Assembly: GCA_014523595.1 (NCBI GenBank)
Contig: JAATVN010000026.1
Coordinates: forward strand, 1-11,546
Direction of reading: 5' to 3'
Source of the DNA: Nitrososphaerales archaeon TH5888
GTDB lineage: Archaea > Thermoproteota > Nitrososphaeria > Nitrososphaerales > Nitrososphaeraceae
Length of the DNA: 11,546 nucleotides
A program made the translations under genes and the position numbers. Below, piece after piece: positions 6,376 through 11,546 of this stretch (within the stretch, counting starts at the first letter, position 1; each line of letters opens with the position of its first letter). Under the pieces are notes generated by a model. That model saw only the letters and a list, made by a program, of their open reading frames with translations, was not told the DNA's origin and did not search any database.

Positions 6376-7008
6376 ATGACTAGTCCACTAGTTTCCGAAA
6401 GCATTTCTTCGCTCCTTTCGTGGCCTGTTGGAAATTTAATGAATAATGATGCAATTATACTTGAAGCAGATAAAACTCTAGATGAAGCAATAAAAAGGAT
6501 GAAGGAAAGAAATCTGCGCAGTGTTCTTGCATCACATCTGGGCGAAGTAGTAGGAATGGTAAGCAAGACTGATATACTCTATAAAGTAACATCTGAAGGC
6601 AAAAATCCCTCCAAAATTAAGCTGAGGGAAATTATGACATCTCCTGTTCTAGCAGTCAATCCACAAAATACCATAAGGGACGCTCTCACAATCATGAATA
6701 AGCGGAATGTAAGACAATTAATGGTTCATGCATATTCTGCTGTTCTCGGAATAATATCACGCGAGGATATTTCTAGGAAAATGGAAGCGATTGCTCTTTC
6801 ATCAATAGATGAGGTACTTCATGGTACACCGGTCTGTATTATCGATACCAAGGCAATAGAATATGTGAAGGACTCTAGCAAGGCAAATTTCACATGTGCG
6901 TACTGCGGTTCTCCATTTGATACCAAAGAAGGCCTTTCAAAGCATATTGATAGACTTCACAATGAGTCTGGAATATTGGAAGGCGATGTCAGGCACTTAA
7001 TGGAATAA
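6376..7008 (+). CDS. Two CBS domains plus C2H2 zinc finger; putative regulator
   Basis: CBS domain pairs (Bateman modules) bind adenine nucleotides or S-adenosylmethionine and control the activity of attached domains. In this 210-residue product CBS 1 is about 16-70 (VGNLMNNDAIILEADKTLDE..., ending VGMVSKTDIL) and CBS 2 about 82-136 (LREIMTSPVLAVNPQNTIRD..., ending LGIISREDI). A linker of about 35 residues leads to a classical C2H2 finger: C174-x2-C177-x12-H190-x4-H195 within FTCAYCGSPFDTKEGLSKHIDRLH. A ligand-sensing, nucleic-acid- or protein-binding regulator is a reasonable inference, but the target is unknown. Such fusions are known to me from thaumarchaea; the exact function is not. There is a strong TATA box upstream, and T-tracts follow the stop codon. 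Confidence 0.9.
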   Translation: MTSPLVSESISSLLSWPVGNLMNNDAIILEADKTLDEAIKRMKERNLRSVLASHLGEVVGMVSKTDILYKVTSEGKNPSKIKLREIMTSPVLAVNPQNTIRDALTIMNKRNVRQLMVHAYSAVLGIISREDISRKMEAIALSSIDEVLHGTPVCIIDTKAIEYVKDSSKANFTCAYCGSPFDTKEGLSKHIDRLHNESGILEGDVRHLME

Positions 7009-7012
7009 TTCC

Positions 7013-7024
7013 TTTTTCTTTTTT
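7013..7024 (+). terminator. T-tract terminator after the CBS-zinc finger gene
   Basis: TTTTTCTTTTTT begins four bases after the stop codon. Tandem T-tracts without a hairpin are a standard archaeal intrinsic terminator. Confidence 0.6.
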
Positions 7025-7427
7025 CCATATAATCGCCTCTTCACATACAAAGAAATATATCTATAATTAGTAACATATCTATCAATTCTGGATTTCATTT
7101 CGCATAAAAACATAAATTGTTGTAGATCGACCGATTTATTGTACTTGCAAAAGATAGATGTGTCTGGTGAATCAAAGTAGTGAGTGCAATGTATTTCTTC
7201 CTAGGAATGCTAATATAATATCTGAAATGATATTTTCAGTTGCATATCTTAGTTATGTGGTTTGTACAAATGAAATATTTTTAATTATTTATCGCCATTA
7301 TTAAAAAAAGTGAGAACATCCAGGCAAGTGAGAACTTGATTCTAGTATCTCCGGATCACAATTATTTACCCTAAAGACACAACATATGAACCTGATGATT
7401 TATTAGTAATTTTCTTGACCAGTTCAA
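7025..7427. other. Gene-free spacer of about 400 bases
   Basis: I find no convincing gene here; only very short frames exist on either strand. Visible elements are a small inverted repeat CTGAAA-6-TTTCAG at 7222-7239, a direct repeat of AAGTGAGAAC at 7308-7317 and 7326-7335, and a TATA-like TTTATTAG at about 7399-7406 before the secreted-protein gene. A small RNA cannot be excluded, but nothing specific supports one. Confidence 0.5.
7308..7335 (+). repeat. Direct repeat AAGTGAGAAC, two copies 18 bases apart
   Basis: Two identical 10-base copies start at 7308 and 7326. The second copy lies within the small inverted repeat CAAGT-GAGA-ACTTG (7325-7338). They lie about 90-120 bases upstream of the secreted-protein gene and could be regulator sites. 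Confidence 0.4.
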
Positions 7428-7438
7428 GTGTCAAGAAA
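7411..7438. repeat. Inverted repeat spanning the start codon of the secreted protein
   Basis: TTTCTTGAC (7411-7419) and its exact reverse complement GTCAAGAAA (7430-7438) are separated by 10 bases. The GTG start codon (7428-7430) sits at the junction of spacer and right arm. It could be a hairpin in the mRNA or a two-half-site operator just downstream of the promoter. Confidence 0.5.
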
Positions 7439-8096
7439 TTTCAAGTTATATCATGTTTATACCATCTCTCTCATCAGTTTTGTTTTATTTGCCACCAATG
7501 GACTAACCAGTGCACAACCAAACTTAACCACCCCAAATATCCAACCAAACTTAACCGCCCCAGATATCCAAACAAACTTAACCACTGCTAATGAGCTGTT
7601 AACCAATCAACAAACGGCCACTAGTCCTCCTTCATCATCCATAACTGAGACAGTTAATGAAGTCTTGTCTGGTTCAATTGACGGAATGATTGGAGAAACT
7701 GTTGACATTCTATCCAGTGATACTGTCAACTTGGGCGAAGACTCTGGAAAGAGTAGTCTTGAAGAGGAATTACCTTCAAGTCTTACCTTGGGAAGAAATA
7801 ATCAAACTATTACCGAAGATATTCCTATTGAAACAAGAATAGAAGCAAACGCTAGCAATAATACCCAAAACGCTAGAAATAATACTCAAAACATTAGTAA
7901 TGAAATGCTGCCCAATAATGAAAGTGCTCCAGACTCTGTAGACGAAATAAAGCAATTATTTCAAAGATCTATGTATAATTCAACAATTGTACAGAGTTTT
8001 GACAATAATAGTTTTACTAAATTAGTGAATCAAAACACTTTTGACGACCTTCTTTACAAAATGAAAAACATTCTGGATACCGATCTATTCAAATAG
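7428..8096 (+). CDS. Secreted Asn/Thr-rich protein with short repeats, function unknown
   Basis: This is an unrecognised exported protein. It has a clear signal peptide: MSRNFKLYHV, hydrophobic core ISLISFVLFA (13-22), then TNGLTSA with likely cleavage after Ala29. The mature part is low-complexity and rich in Asn, Thr and Ser. It opens with a degenerate 9-residue repeat (QPNLTTPNI, QPNLTAPDI, QTNLTTANE). I count 11 N-x-S/T sequons (N32, N41, N50, N125, N141, N144, N151, N155, N164, N184, N193), so heavy N-glycosylation outside the cell is likely. It has no cysteine and no C-terminal membrane anchor; the last 50 residues are more regular and helical (VDEIKQLFQRSMYN...). The start is GTG at 7428; it is the only start giving an intact signal peptide. 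No database family comes to mind. Confidence 0.75.
   Translation: MSRNFKLYHVYTISLISFVLFATNGLTSAQPNLTTPNIQPNLTAPDIQTNLTTANELLTNQQTATSPPSSSITETVNEVLSGSIDGMIGETVDILSSDTVNLGEDSGKSSLEEELPSSLTLGRNNQTITEDIPIETRIEANASNNTQNARNNTQNISNEMLPNNESAPDSVDEIKQLFQRSMYNSTIVQSFDNNSFTKLVNQNTFDDLLYKMKNILDTDLFK
7515..7583 (+). repeat. 27-bp tandem repeat, about 2.5 copies, in the secreted-protein gene
   Basis: Units at 7515-7541 and 7542-7568 share the pattern CAACCAAACTTAACC followed by MCCCMRATATC and differ at two or three bases; a third, partial copy (CAAACAAACTTAACC) follows. The repeat keeps frame and encodes the NLT-containing 9-residue repeat. Confidence 0.75.
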
Positions 8097-8430
8097 ACTC
8101 AAAATACTTTACTAACCTTCTTCAGCTTTTGTTAACCGTAGTTTAGTGGCTCAATACGCATGATATAACCTAGAACATGTGTTATTATGCGCAGTATCAA
8201 TATCATGAAGGTGGGATAAGCATTGCCGGCGGTTCGTAACGATAACAACTATGTTCATAATATTCTTGAATGTCCCAATCTACAACAAATAATATCTGTT
8301 TTTTCATATAATGTGGGGCTCATAGAGATCCAACCAATTTATATTATTTCAAAAGCATAAAATTATGATAATTATGTATTATTGTCATACAATGTTATAT
8401 TTTTAATCTATTTAAAGATATTTGAAAACC
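8097..8430. other. Gene-free spacer of about 330 bases
   Basis: I see no gene. The in-frame extension upstream of the PII-like gene (from 8382) is hydrophobic and not family-like, so it is treated as non-coding. An 8-base inverted repeat CATGATAT/ATATCATG occurs at 8159-8166 and 8200-8207 with a 33-base loop; it is weak. The local patch GCCGGCGG near 8223 is richer in G and C than its surroundings. Confidence 0.45.
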
Positions 8431-8438
8431 TTATATTC
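8431..8438 (+). promoter_or_regulatory. TATA-like box of the PII-like gene
   Basis: TTATATTC is centred about 25 bases before the ATG at 8460. A second AT-rich block (TATATATTTA, 8441-8450) is too close for a leaderless start. This supports starting the gene at 8460. Confidence 0.4.
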
Positions 8439-8459
8439 TTTATATATTTATGTGAAAAT

Positions 8460-8807
8460 ATGAAGCGTATTGAAGCGATAGTTCATAGTGAAAGACTCCC
8501 AGAGTTAAATGAAGAGCTAAAAAAGATAGGACTTAGCGGATGTACAATAGTGGACTCAAAAGGTAGAGGAAAGGGTGAAAAACCAGTAGTACAATCCGGA
8601 CGTGGAACGGGAAAATATACTTCAGAATTTTCTGCCAGGGCAAGTTTATCTACAGTTGTGGATGATAGTGAAGTTGATAAAGTGGTAAAGGCAATTTTGG
8701 ACACCGTAAGTACCGGTTCTCCAGGTGACGGAAAAATCTTTGTCTCGACAGTTGCAGAGGCAATAGATATAGGAACCCAAAAAAGAGGAAACGGCGCTCT
8801 CCATTAA
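8460..8807 (+). CDS. PII-like nitrogen signalling protein (GlnB/GlnK family), atypical
   Basis: PII proteins are trimers that read ATP/ADP and 2-oxoglutarate and control ammonium transporters, glutamine synthetase and other nitrogen or carbon targets through a flexible T-loop. The 115-residue product starts MKRIEAIVHSERLPELNEELKKIGLSGCTI, a typical PII first beta-alpha-beta unit, and has the B-loop TGSPGDGKIFV (85-95; canonical TGKIGDGKIFV). The T-loop region (about 35-60) is unusual: GRGKGEKPVVQSGRGTGKYTSEF, about two residues longer than GlnB, with one Tyr (Y53) near the usual modification site. The C-terminal 'IRIRTGE' is AIDIGTQKRGNGAL, losing both nucleotide-binding arginines. ATG 8460 is chosen over the in-frame start at 8382 because the family begins MKxI. 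No amt gene is adjacent. Confidence 0.88.
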   Translation: MKRIEAIVHSERLPELNEELKKIGLSGCTIVDSKGRGKGEKPVVQSGRGTGKYTSEFSARASLSTVVDDSEVDKVVKAILDTVSTGSPGDGKIFVSTVAEAIDIGTQKRGNGALH

Positions 8808-8808
8808 A

Positions 8809-8830
8809 TTTTCTGTTTATTAATTTTTTC
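8809..8830 (+). terminator. T-rich terminator after the PII-like gene
   Basis: A T-rich run starts two bases after the stop and includes six T at 8824-8829, consistent with archaeal T-tract termination. Confidence 0.45.
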
Positions 8831-8954
8831 AATGTCTTGCAAAACAGTGGTTGGATTCTATTTTTTCTGATGAGGTTTGCGCTACAAATCTCATTTTCAT
8901 AAACTGAAAGTATTTCTACACATCTCCGATCAAAAAGTAAGAGAAACATATCAC

Positions 8955-8980
8955 TTTTAAGTCAGATAACAAAATTATCT
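8955..8980 (+). promoter_or_regulatory. Promoter of aroA'-aroB' with an inverted repeat before the start
   Basis: TTTTAA at 8955-8960 is a TATA candidate 29-34 bases before the ATG at 8989. Between it and the start lies the inverted repeat AGATAA-CAAAA-TTATCT (8964-8980), where a repressor would block transcription. The repeat is short and AT-rich, so it may be chance. Confidence 0.35.
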
Positions 8981-8988
8981 AAATATTA

Positions 8989-9783
8989 ATGGCTATTGGC
9001 AGACAAATAAGACTTTCAAGGATACTAAATAATGGCAAGATGCTTTGTATTCCTATGGACCACGGAATAACAAATGGTCCAATACCCGGGCTGGAAGATG
9101 TTTATGGATTTATTTACCGATGTGAAAATTCTGGTGTTACAAGTGTCATTATAAACAAAGGGATTATCAAATCATTGCCTCGCCCCCCAAAAGTAGGATT
9201 AATTGCGCACTTGTCTGCTAGTACCTCACTAGGACTTTCGCCAAACAAGAAAGTACAAATGGGCAGTGTGGAGGATGCAATAAGGCTAGGCGCCGATGGT
9301 ATTTCAGTCCATATAAATATTGGCGCAAAGGAAGAACCCGAAATGCTCCAAAAATTGGGAATTATTTCCGATAAATGTAATGAGTGGAACGTCCCATTGA
9401 TTGCAATGATGTATCCTAGAGGTGAAAACATTAAGGATCCATTTAGTGTGGATATAGTATCACATGTGGCCAGGATTGGCGCTGAGGCAGGGGCAGATAT
9501 TGTTAAGACTGTATATACTGGAGACACCGAATCCTTTAAGATGGTTGTAAGGACTTGTCCTGTTCCTGTGGTTATTGCAGGCGGACCAAAGGCAACAACG
9601 GATGAGGACATATTGGAAATGTGTGACGGTGCAATGCAAGCTGGAGCGATTGGTGTTACCTTTGGACGTAACATATTTCAACACAAGAATCCTCCGCAGA
9701 TACTCAATGCATTATCTAGAATTATTTTTAACAGTGAAAAACCAAAAGAGGCACTAAACAATATTGTCAGTTCAAAAAAATAA
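8989..9783 (+). CDS. aroA': 2-amino-3,7-dideoxy-D-threo-hept-6-ulosonate synthase (ADH synthase, AroA')
   Basis: This enzyme catalyses the first step of the alternative archaeal route to 3-dehydroquinate: transaldol condensation of L-aspartate semialdehyde with 6-deoxy-5-ketofructose 1-phosphate, giving ADH for aromatic amino acids. The 264-residue product is a class I aldolase-type TIM barrel, closely like Methanocaldococcus MJ0400. Seen are IPMDHGITNGPI (21-32, with D24), INKGI, GLIAHLSASTSLGLSPNKK, MGADxxSVHxNxG-like GADGISVHINIG, PLIAMMYPRGENI (Y142 as probable proton donor), the Schiff-base lysine K173 in GADIVKTVYTGD, VVIAGGPK and VTFGRNIFQH. The length is typical; the ATG start is immediately before the conserved region. 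It overlaps aroB' by 20 bases. A fructose-bisphosphate aldolase is a less likely alternative because of the partner gene. Confidence 0.94.
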   Translation: MAIGRQIRLSRILNNGKMLCIPMDHGITNGPIPGLEDVYGFIYRCENSGVTSVIINKGIIKSLPRPPKVGLIAHLSASTSLGLSPNKKVQMGSVEDAIRLGADGISVHINIGAKEEPEMLQKLGIISDKCNEWNVPLIAMMYPRGENIKDPFSVDIVSHVARIGAEAGADIVKTVYTGDTESFKMVVRTCPVPVVIAGGPKATTDEDILEMCDGAMQAGAIGVTFGRNIFQHKNPPQILNALSRIIFNSEKPKEALNNIVSSKK

Positions 9784-10828
9784 AGAATTCATTCTAAAAC
9801 CGCTTGTAGAAAAAGAAAAACTTGATGACTTTTTATCCAAAGTATCGAATGTATCACTAATTTATGGCGACCCTTCCGTTATCACAAGCAAAAAATTCAG
9901 AACAATATTTCATTCTGATAATGCGGATTTTGTTGTATGCGACACTTTGGACTTGTTGAAGAAAAGTAAGAAAAATCTTAGCAAAAGTGTAGGTTATATA
10001 AAAAAGATATCAAATAATAACGATTTAGAAGAAATAGTCCTTGCATCTAAACATGGTGCAGATTTTGTAATTGTTGAGGCTACTGACTGGAAGATAATTC
10101 CATTGGAGAATCTTATAGCCAAACTTCAGAAGTCGGGAACGAAAATTTACGCAACAACAAGAAATTCAGAGGAAATTAGAACTATGTTCTCTGTTTTAGA
10201 ACTTGGTGTTGATGGTGTTATATTGGAAACAGATGATGTATCTCAAGTTGAGAATTCACACGACTTGTTTGATAATCCTACTTTCAAGTTAGAATATGCA
10301 AGAATATTAGAATTAAAGGACGTAGGAATGGGTGAAAGAGTATGTGTAGATACAGTATCGATGATGACCATGGGTGAAGGTATGCTTATAGGCAGTAAAT
10401 CAAATTTCTTGTTCCTGGTACACAACGAATCTGTAGGTTCCTCTTTTACCTCCCCTCGACCATTTAGAGTAAATGCTGGGGCTGTTCATTGCTATACTGC
10501 CATGTCTGATGGAACTACAAAATATCTATCCGAGCTTGAAGCGGGTGTGGAAATTCTAGTTATTAGCAAGGATGGAACAAGCAGAAAATCTACAGTAGGG
10601 AGATCCAAAATAGAATCCCGACCTATGAAATTGGTAAAGGCTCAAATAGATGATTCTAAGGGAACTGTAATTCTTCAGAATGCTGAAACGATAAGGTTGA
10701 TCACAAAAGACAATAAACTGGTATCTGTCACTGATCTAAAAGTAGGTGATGAAGTCCTAGCTTATGCCAAATCTTCATCTGGAAGGCATTTTGGTATGCC
10801 AGTAGATGAATTTATTTTAGAAAAGTAA
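9764..10828 (+). CDS. aroB': 3-dehydroquinate synthase II (AroB')
   Basis: This enzyme performs the NAD-dependent oxidative deamination and cyclisation of ADH to 3-dehydroquinate, the second step of the archaeal pathway that replaces DAHP synthase and classical AroB. It is unrelated in sequence to classical AroB. The 354-residue product carries the family blocks TDWKIIPLENLIA (107-119), LELGVDGVILE (145-155), GMGERVCVDTVSMMTMGEGMLIGS (188-211), RPFRVNAGAVHCY (232-244), KYLSEL, QNAETIRL (305-312), LKVGDEVLAY and the C-terminal RHFGM (341-345), ending EK as usual. The start is TTG at 9764: an in-frame stop lies just upstream (9755-9757) and no other start occurs before the conserved region. The 20-base overlap with aroA' implies translational coupling in one mRNA. 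Confidence 0.95.
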   Translation: MSVQKNKEFILKPLVEKEKLDDFLSKVSNVSLIYGDPSVITSKKFRTIFHSDNADFVVCDTLDLLKKSKKNLSKSVGYIKKISNNNDLEEIVLASKHGADFVIVEATDWKIIPLENLIAKLQKSGTKIYATTRNSEEIRTMFSVLELGVDGVILETDDVSQVENSHDLFDNPTFKLEYARILELKDVGMGERVCVDTVSMMTMGEGMLIGSKSNFLFLVHNESVGSSFTSPRPFRVNAGAVHCYTAMSDGTTKYLSELEAGVEILVISKDGTSRKSTVGRSKIESRPMKLVKAQIDDSKGTVILQNAETIRLITKDNKLVSVTDLKVGDEVLAYAKSSSGRHFGMPVDEFILEK

Positions 10829-11140
10829 ATGAAAACAATTCCAATAGTGTCCCGATAATATTCGATCCATTACCAATTATATGAACCCTAAATAAGGATT
10901 GGTAACCTCTCATCAGTGTAATACCTTGGGTACAATTTTATTTATTGTCTTTAGATTTGGGCCTTGTGTATTTACGAGATGTAGAAGGGATGTAAACCAT
11001 TTTATTCTATGTTGAATACTAATGATTAACCGTTCATTGAACTGGCGGGTATATTGCAGGAAACACTCCAGACCTCCCACCAGTTTATCTTGATTTTGCA
11101 ACTATTTGTAATCCCACGTCTTTCAGATGAAAATTTGACA

Positions 11141-11158
11141 AATTGATTATTATCAATT
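11141..11158. repeat. Inverted repeat, 7-base arms, 4-base spacer
   Basis: AATTGAT and ATCAATT flank TATT, forming an 18-bp near-palindrome that could be a hairpin or operator. The sequence is entirely AT-rich, so chance is possible. Confidence 0.45.
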
Positions 11159-11277
11159 CCCACATTCTCGAATTGGTGAAGTTACTCATTCGGTACTAAT
11201 AATAAGTAAAGATACCCAAGTAATGATTTATCATCTCAATGGAAGGATCTGATTTTTTTGAGTACCTCTTGTTGCTT

Positions 11278-11305
11278 ATTGTAATTTAGAGACGAAAATT
11301 ACAAT
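11278..11305. repeat. Inverted repeat, 10-base arms, 8-base loop
   Basis: ATTGTAATTT (11278-11287) and its exact reverse complement (11296-11305) flank AGAGACGA. A stem-loop is likely in RNA. On the + strand it is followed by CTCCTTTTCTT, which is terminator-like, but there is no gene directly upstream. Confidence 0.55.
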
Positions 11306-11485
11306 CTCCTTTTCTTAATCATCGCGTAGATACCATTAATTTTTTAGCTAATGAGATGTAAAAACCTAGCATACTCTGGAATCTTGTCGATCTTACCTGC
11401 TTATTTTATTAATTTAATTTATCATCAAGTTTATTTTTTTTAAGTATGGGTGATATGGGCTGATTAATGGACAGAAAATAATTTC

Positions 11486-11546
11486 ATGTTACTTGAATTT
11501 CAAGATTCCATTATCCGGGGAGACTGCAGAAAGGTTCTATCAGGAC
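11486..11546 (+). CDS. N-terminus of a probable DNA methyltransferase, cut by the window edge
   Basis: From the ATG at 11486 the frame stays open to the edge and gives 20 residues: MLLEFQDSIIRGDCRKVLSG. The pattern 'I.xGDCxxVL' is the usual start of beta-class N4-cytosine/N6-adenine DNA methyltransferases (M.HinfI/CcrM-like), where it is followed about ten residues later by the catalytic DPPY, here outside the window. An in-frame stop at 11465-11467 leaves this as the first ATG. With so little sequence, the class and the presence of a partner nuclease cannot be judged. Another Rossmann-fold SAM-dependent methyltransferase is the main alternative. Confidence 0.55.
   Translation, partial: MLLEFQDSIIRGDCRKVLSG

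Larger units (their letters stand above)
10829..11485. other. Gene-free stretch of about 650 bases with inverted repeats
   Basis: No convincing gene is present on either strand. The only longer frame (10913-11101, - strand, 62 codons, TTG start directly after a stop) resembles nothing I know. The stretch contains TTACCAAT/ATTGGTAA (10870-10877 and 10898-10905), AATTGAT-TATT-ATCAATT (11141-11158) and ATTGTAATTT-8-AAATTACAAT (11278-11305), plus long T-tracts near 11430-11440. It may be an intergenic junction, regulatory DNA before the methyltransferase gene, or a decayed locus. Confidence 0.5.

Noticed and set aside
6279..6566. 95-codon - strand frame opposite the CBS-zinc finger gene
   Set aside because: It overlaps the promoter and N-terminus of a clear gene and shows no family likeness.
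7222..7239. Small hairpin CTGAAA-6-TTTCAG
   Set aside because: Six-base arms are too weak to call an RNA or operator without conservation data.
8159..8207. Inverted repeat CATGATAT / ATATCATG with a 33-base loop
   Set aside because: Short arms, a long loop and no link to a gene start; expected by chance in AT-rich DNA.
8382..8459. Extension of the PII-like frame upstream to 8382
   Set aside because: PII proteins begin with MKxI at the first strand, which is met at 8460; the extension overlaps the TATA-like promoter and reads as AT-rich Ile/Phe/Leu/Tyr noise.
8650..8949. 99-codon - strand frame overlapping the PII-like gene 3' end
   Set aside because: About half is antisense to PII; the rest is low-complexity Leu/Phe/Arg without recognisable motifs.
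9114..9674. 186-codon open frame on the - strand inside aroA'
   Set aside because: It lies wholly opposite a strongly conserved gene, resembles no family and reflects codon bias of aroA'.
10913..11101. 62-codon open frame on the - strand
   Set aside because: The TTG start follows directly after an in-frame stop, there is no promoter or recognisable motif, and such lengths occur by chance. A gene remnant cannot be fully excluded.
1..11546. CRISPR array, transposase, integrase or riboswitch
   Set aside because: No regularly spaced repeats beyond the short coding repeats, no recognisable transposase or integrase motif, and no riboswitch-like conserved core were found.

Overview
The window looks like chromosomal DNA from an archaeon, most probably an AT-rich ammonia-oxidising thaumarchaeon (Nitrososphaerota). 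Four genes point to archaea: ribosomal proteins S8e and L13e, the hypusine-type factor aIF5A, and an aminodideoxyheptulosonate synthase / 3-dehydroquinate synthase II pair, which is the alternative entry to the shikimate pathway. The placement within Thaumarchaeota rests on the combination of L13e, ScpA/ScpB, a CBS-C2H2 zinc finger protein and a PII-like protein, and is an inference. Many genes start with TTG or GTG. TATA-like boxes lie about 22-35 bases before start codons with almost no Shine-Dalgarno sequences, so most mRNAs are probably leaderless or nearly so.

Layout from left to right. The 3' end of scpA, then scpB and rps8e, run on the + strand. A diverged HemB (porphobilinogen synthase) homologue lies on the - strand, convergent with rps8e. 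It is divergent from a family 2 glycosyltransferase gene, which is followed by an unrecognised 201-residue protein and then aIF5A (+). A perfect 20-bp palindrome abuts the aIF5A TATA box. A YfcE-like phosphodiesterase, a DedA-family membrane protein and a tRNA with anticodon CAT follow on the - strand. The + strand then carries L13e, a protein with two CBS domains and a C2H2 zinc finger, a gap of about 420 bases, a secreted Asn/Thr-rich protein with short tandem repeats, a gap of about 360 bases, a PII-like signalling protein, and the overlapping pair aroA'/aroB'. The last 700 bases are nearly gene-free and hold several inverted repeats. At the very edge is the start of a probable DNA methyltransferase.

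Most of the window is housekeeping: chromosome segregation (ScpAB), translation (S8e, L13e, aIF5A, tRNA) and aromatic amino-acid biosynthesis. The least ordinary items are the HemB homologue, whose first active-site lysine is displaced and replaced by glutamine; the aIF5A palindrome; the inverted repeat spanning the start codon of the secreted protein; the PII-like protein with a remodelled T-loop and altered C-terminal nucleotide-binding motif; and the 201-residue orphan. I do not see a complete undescribed multi-gene system. The methyltransferase at the right edge could be the first gene of a modification or defence locus outside the window.
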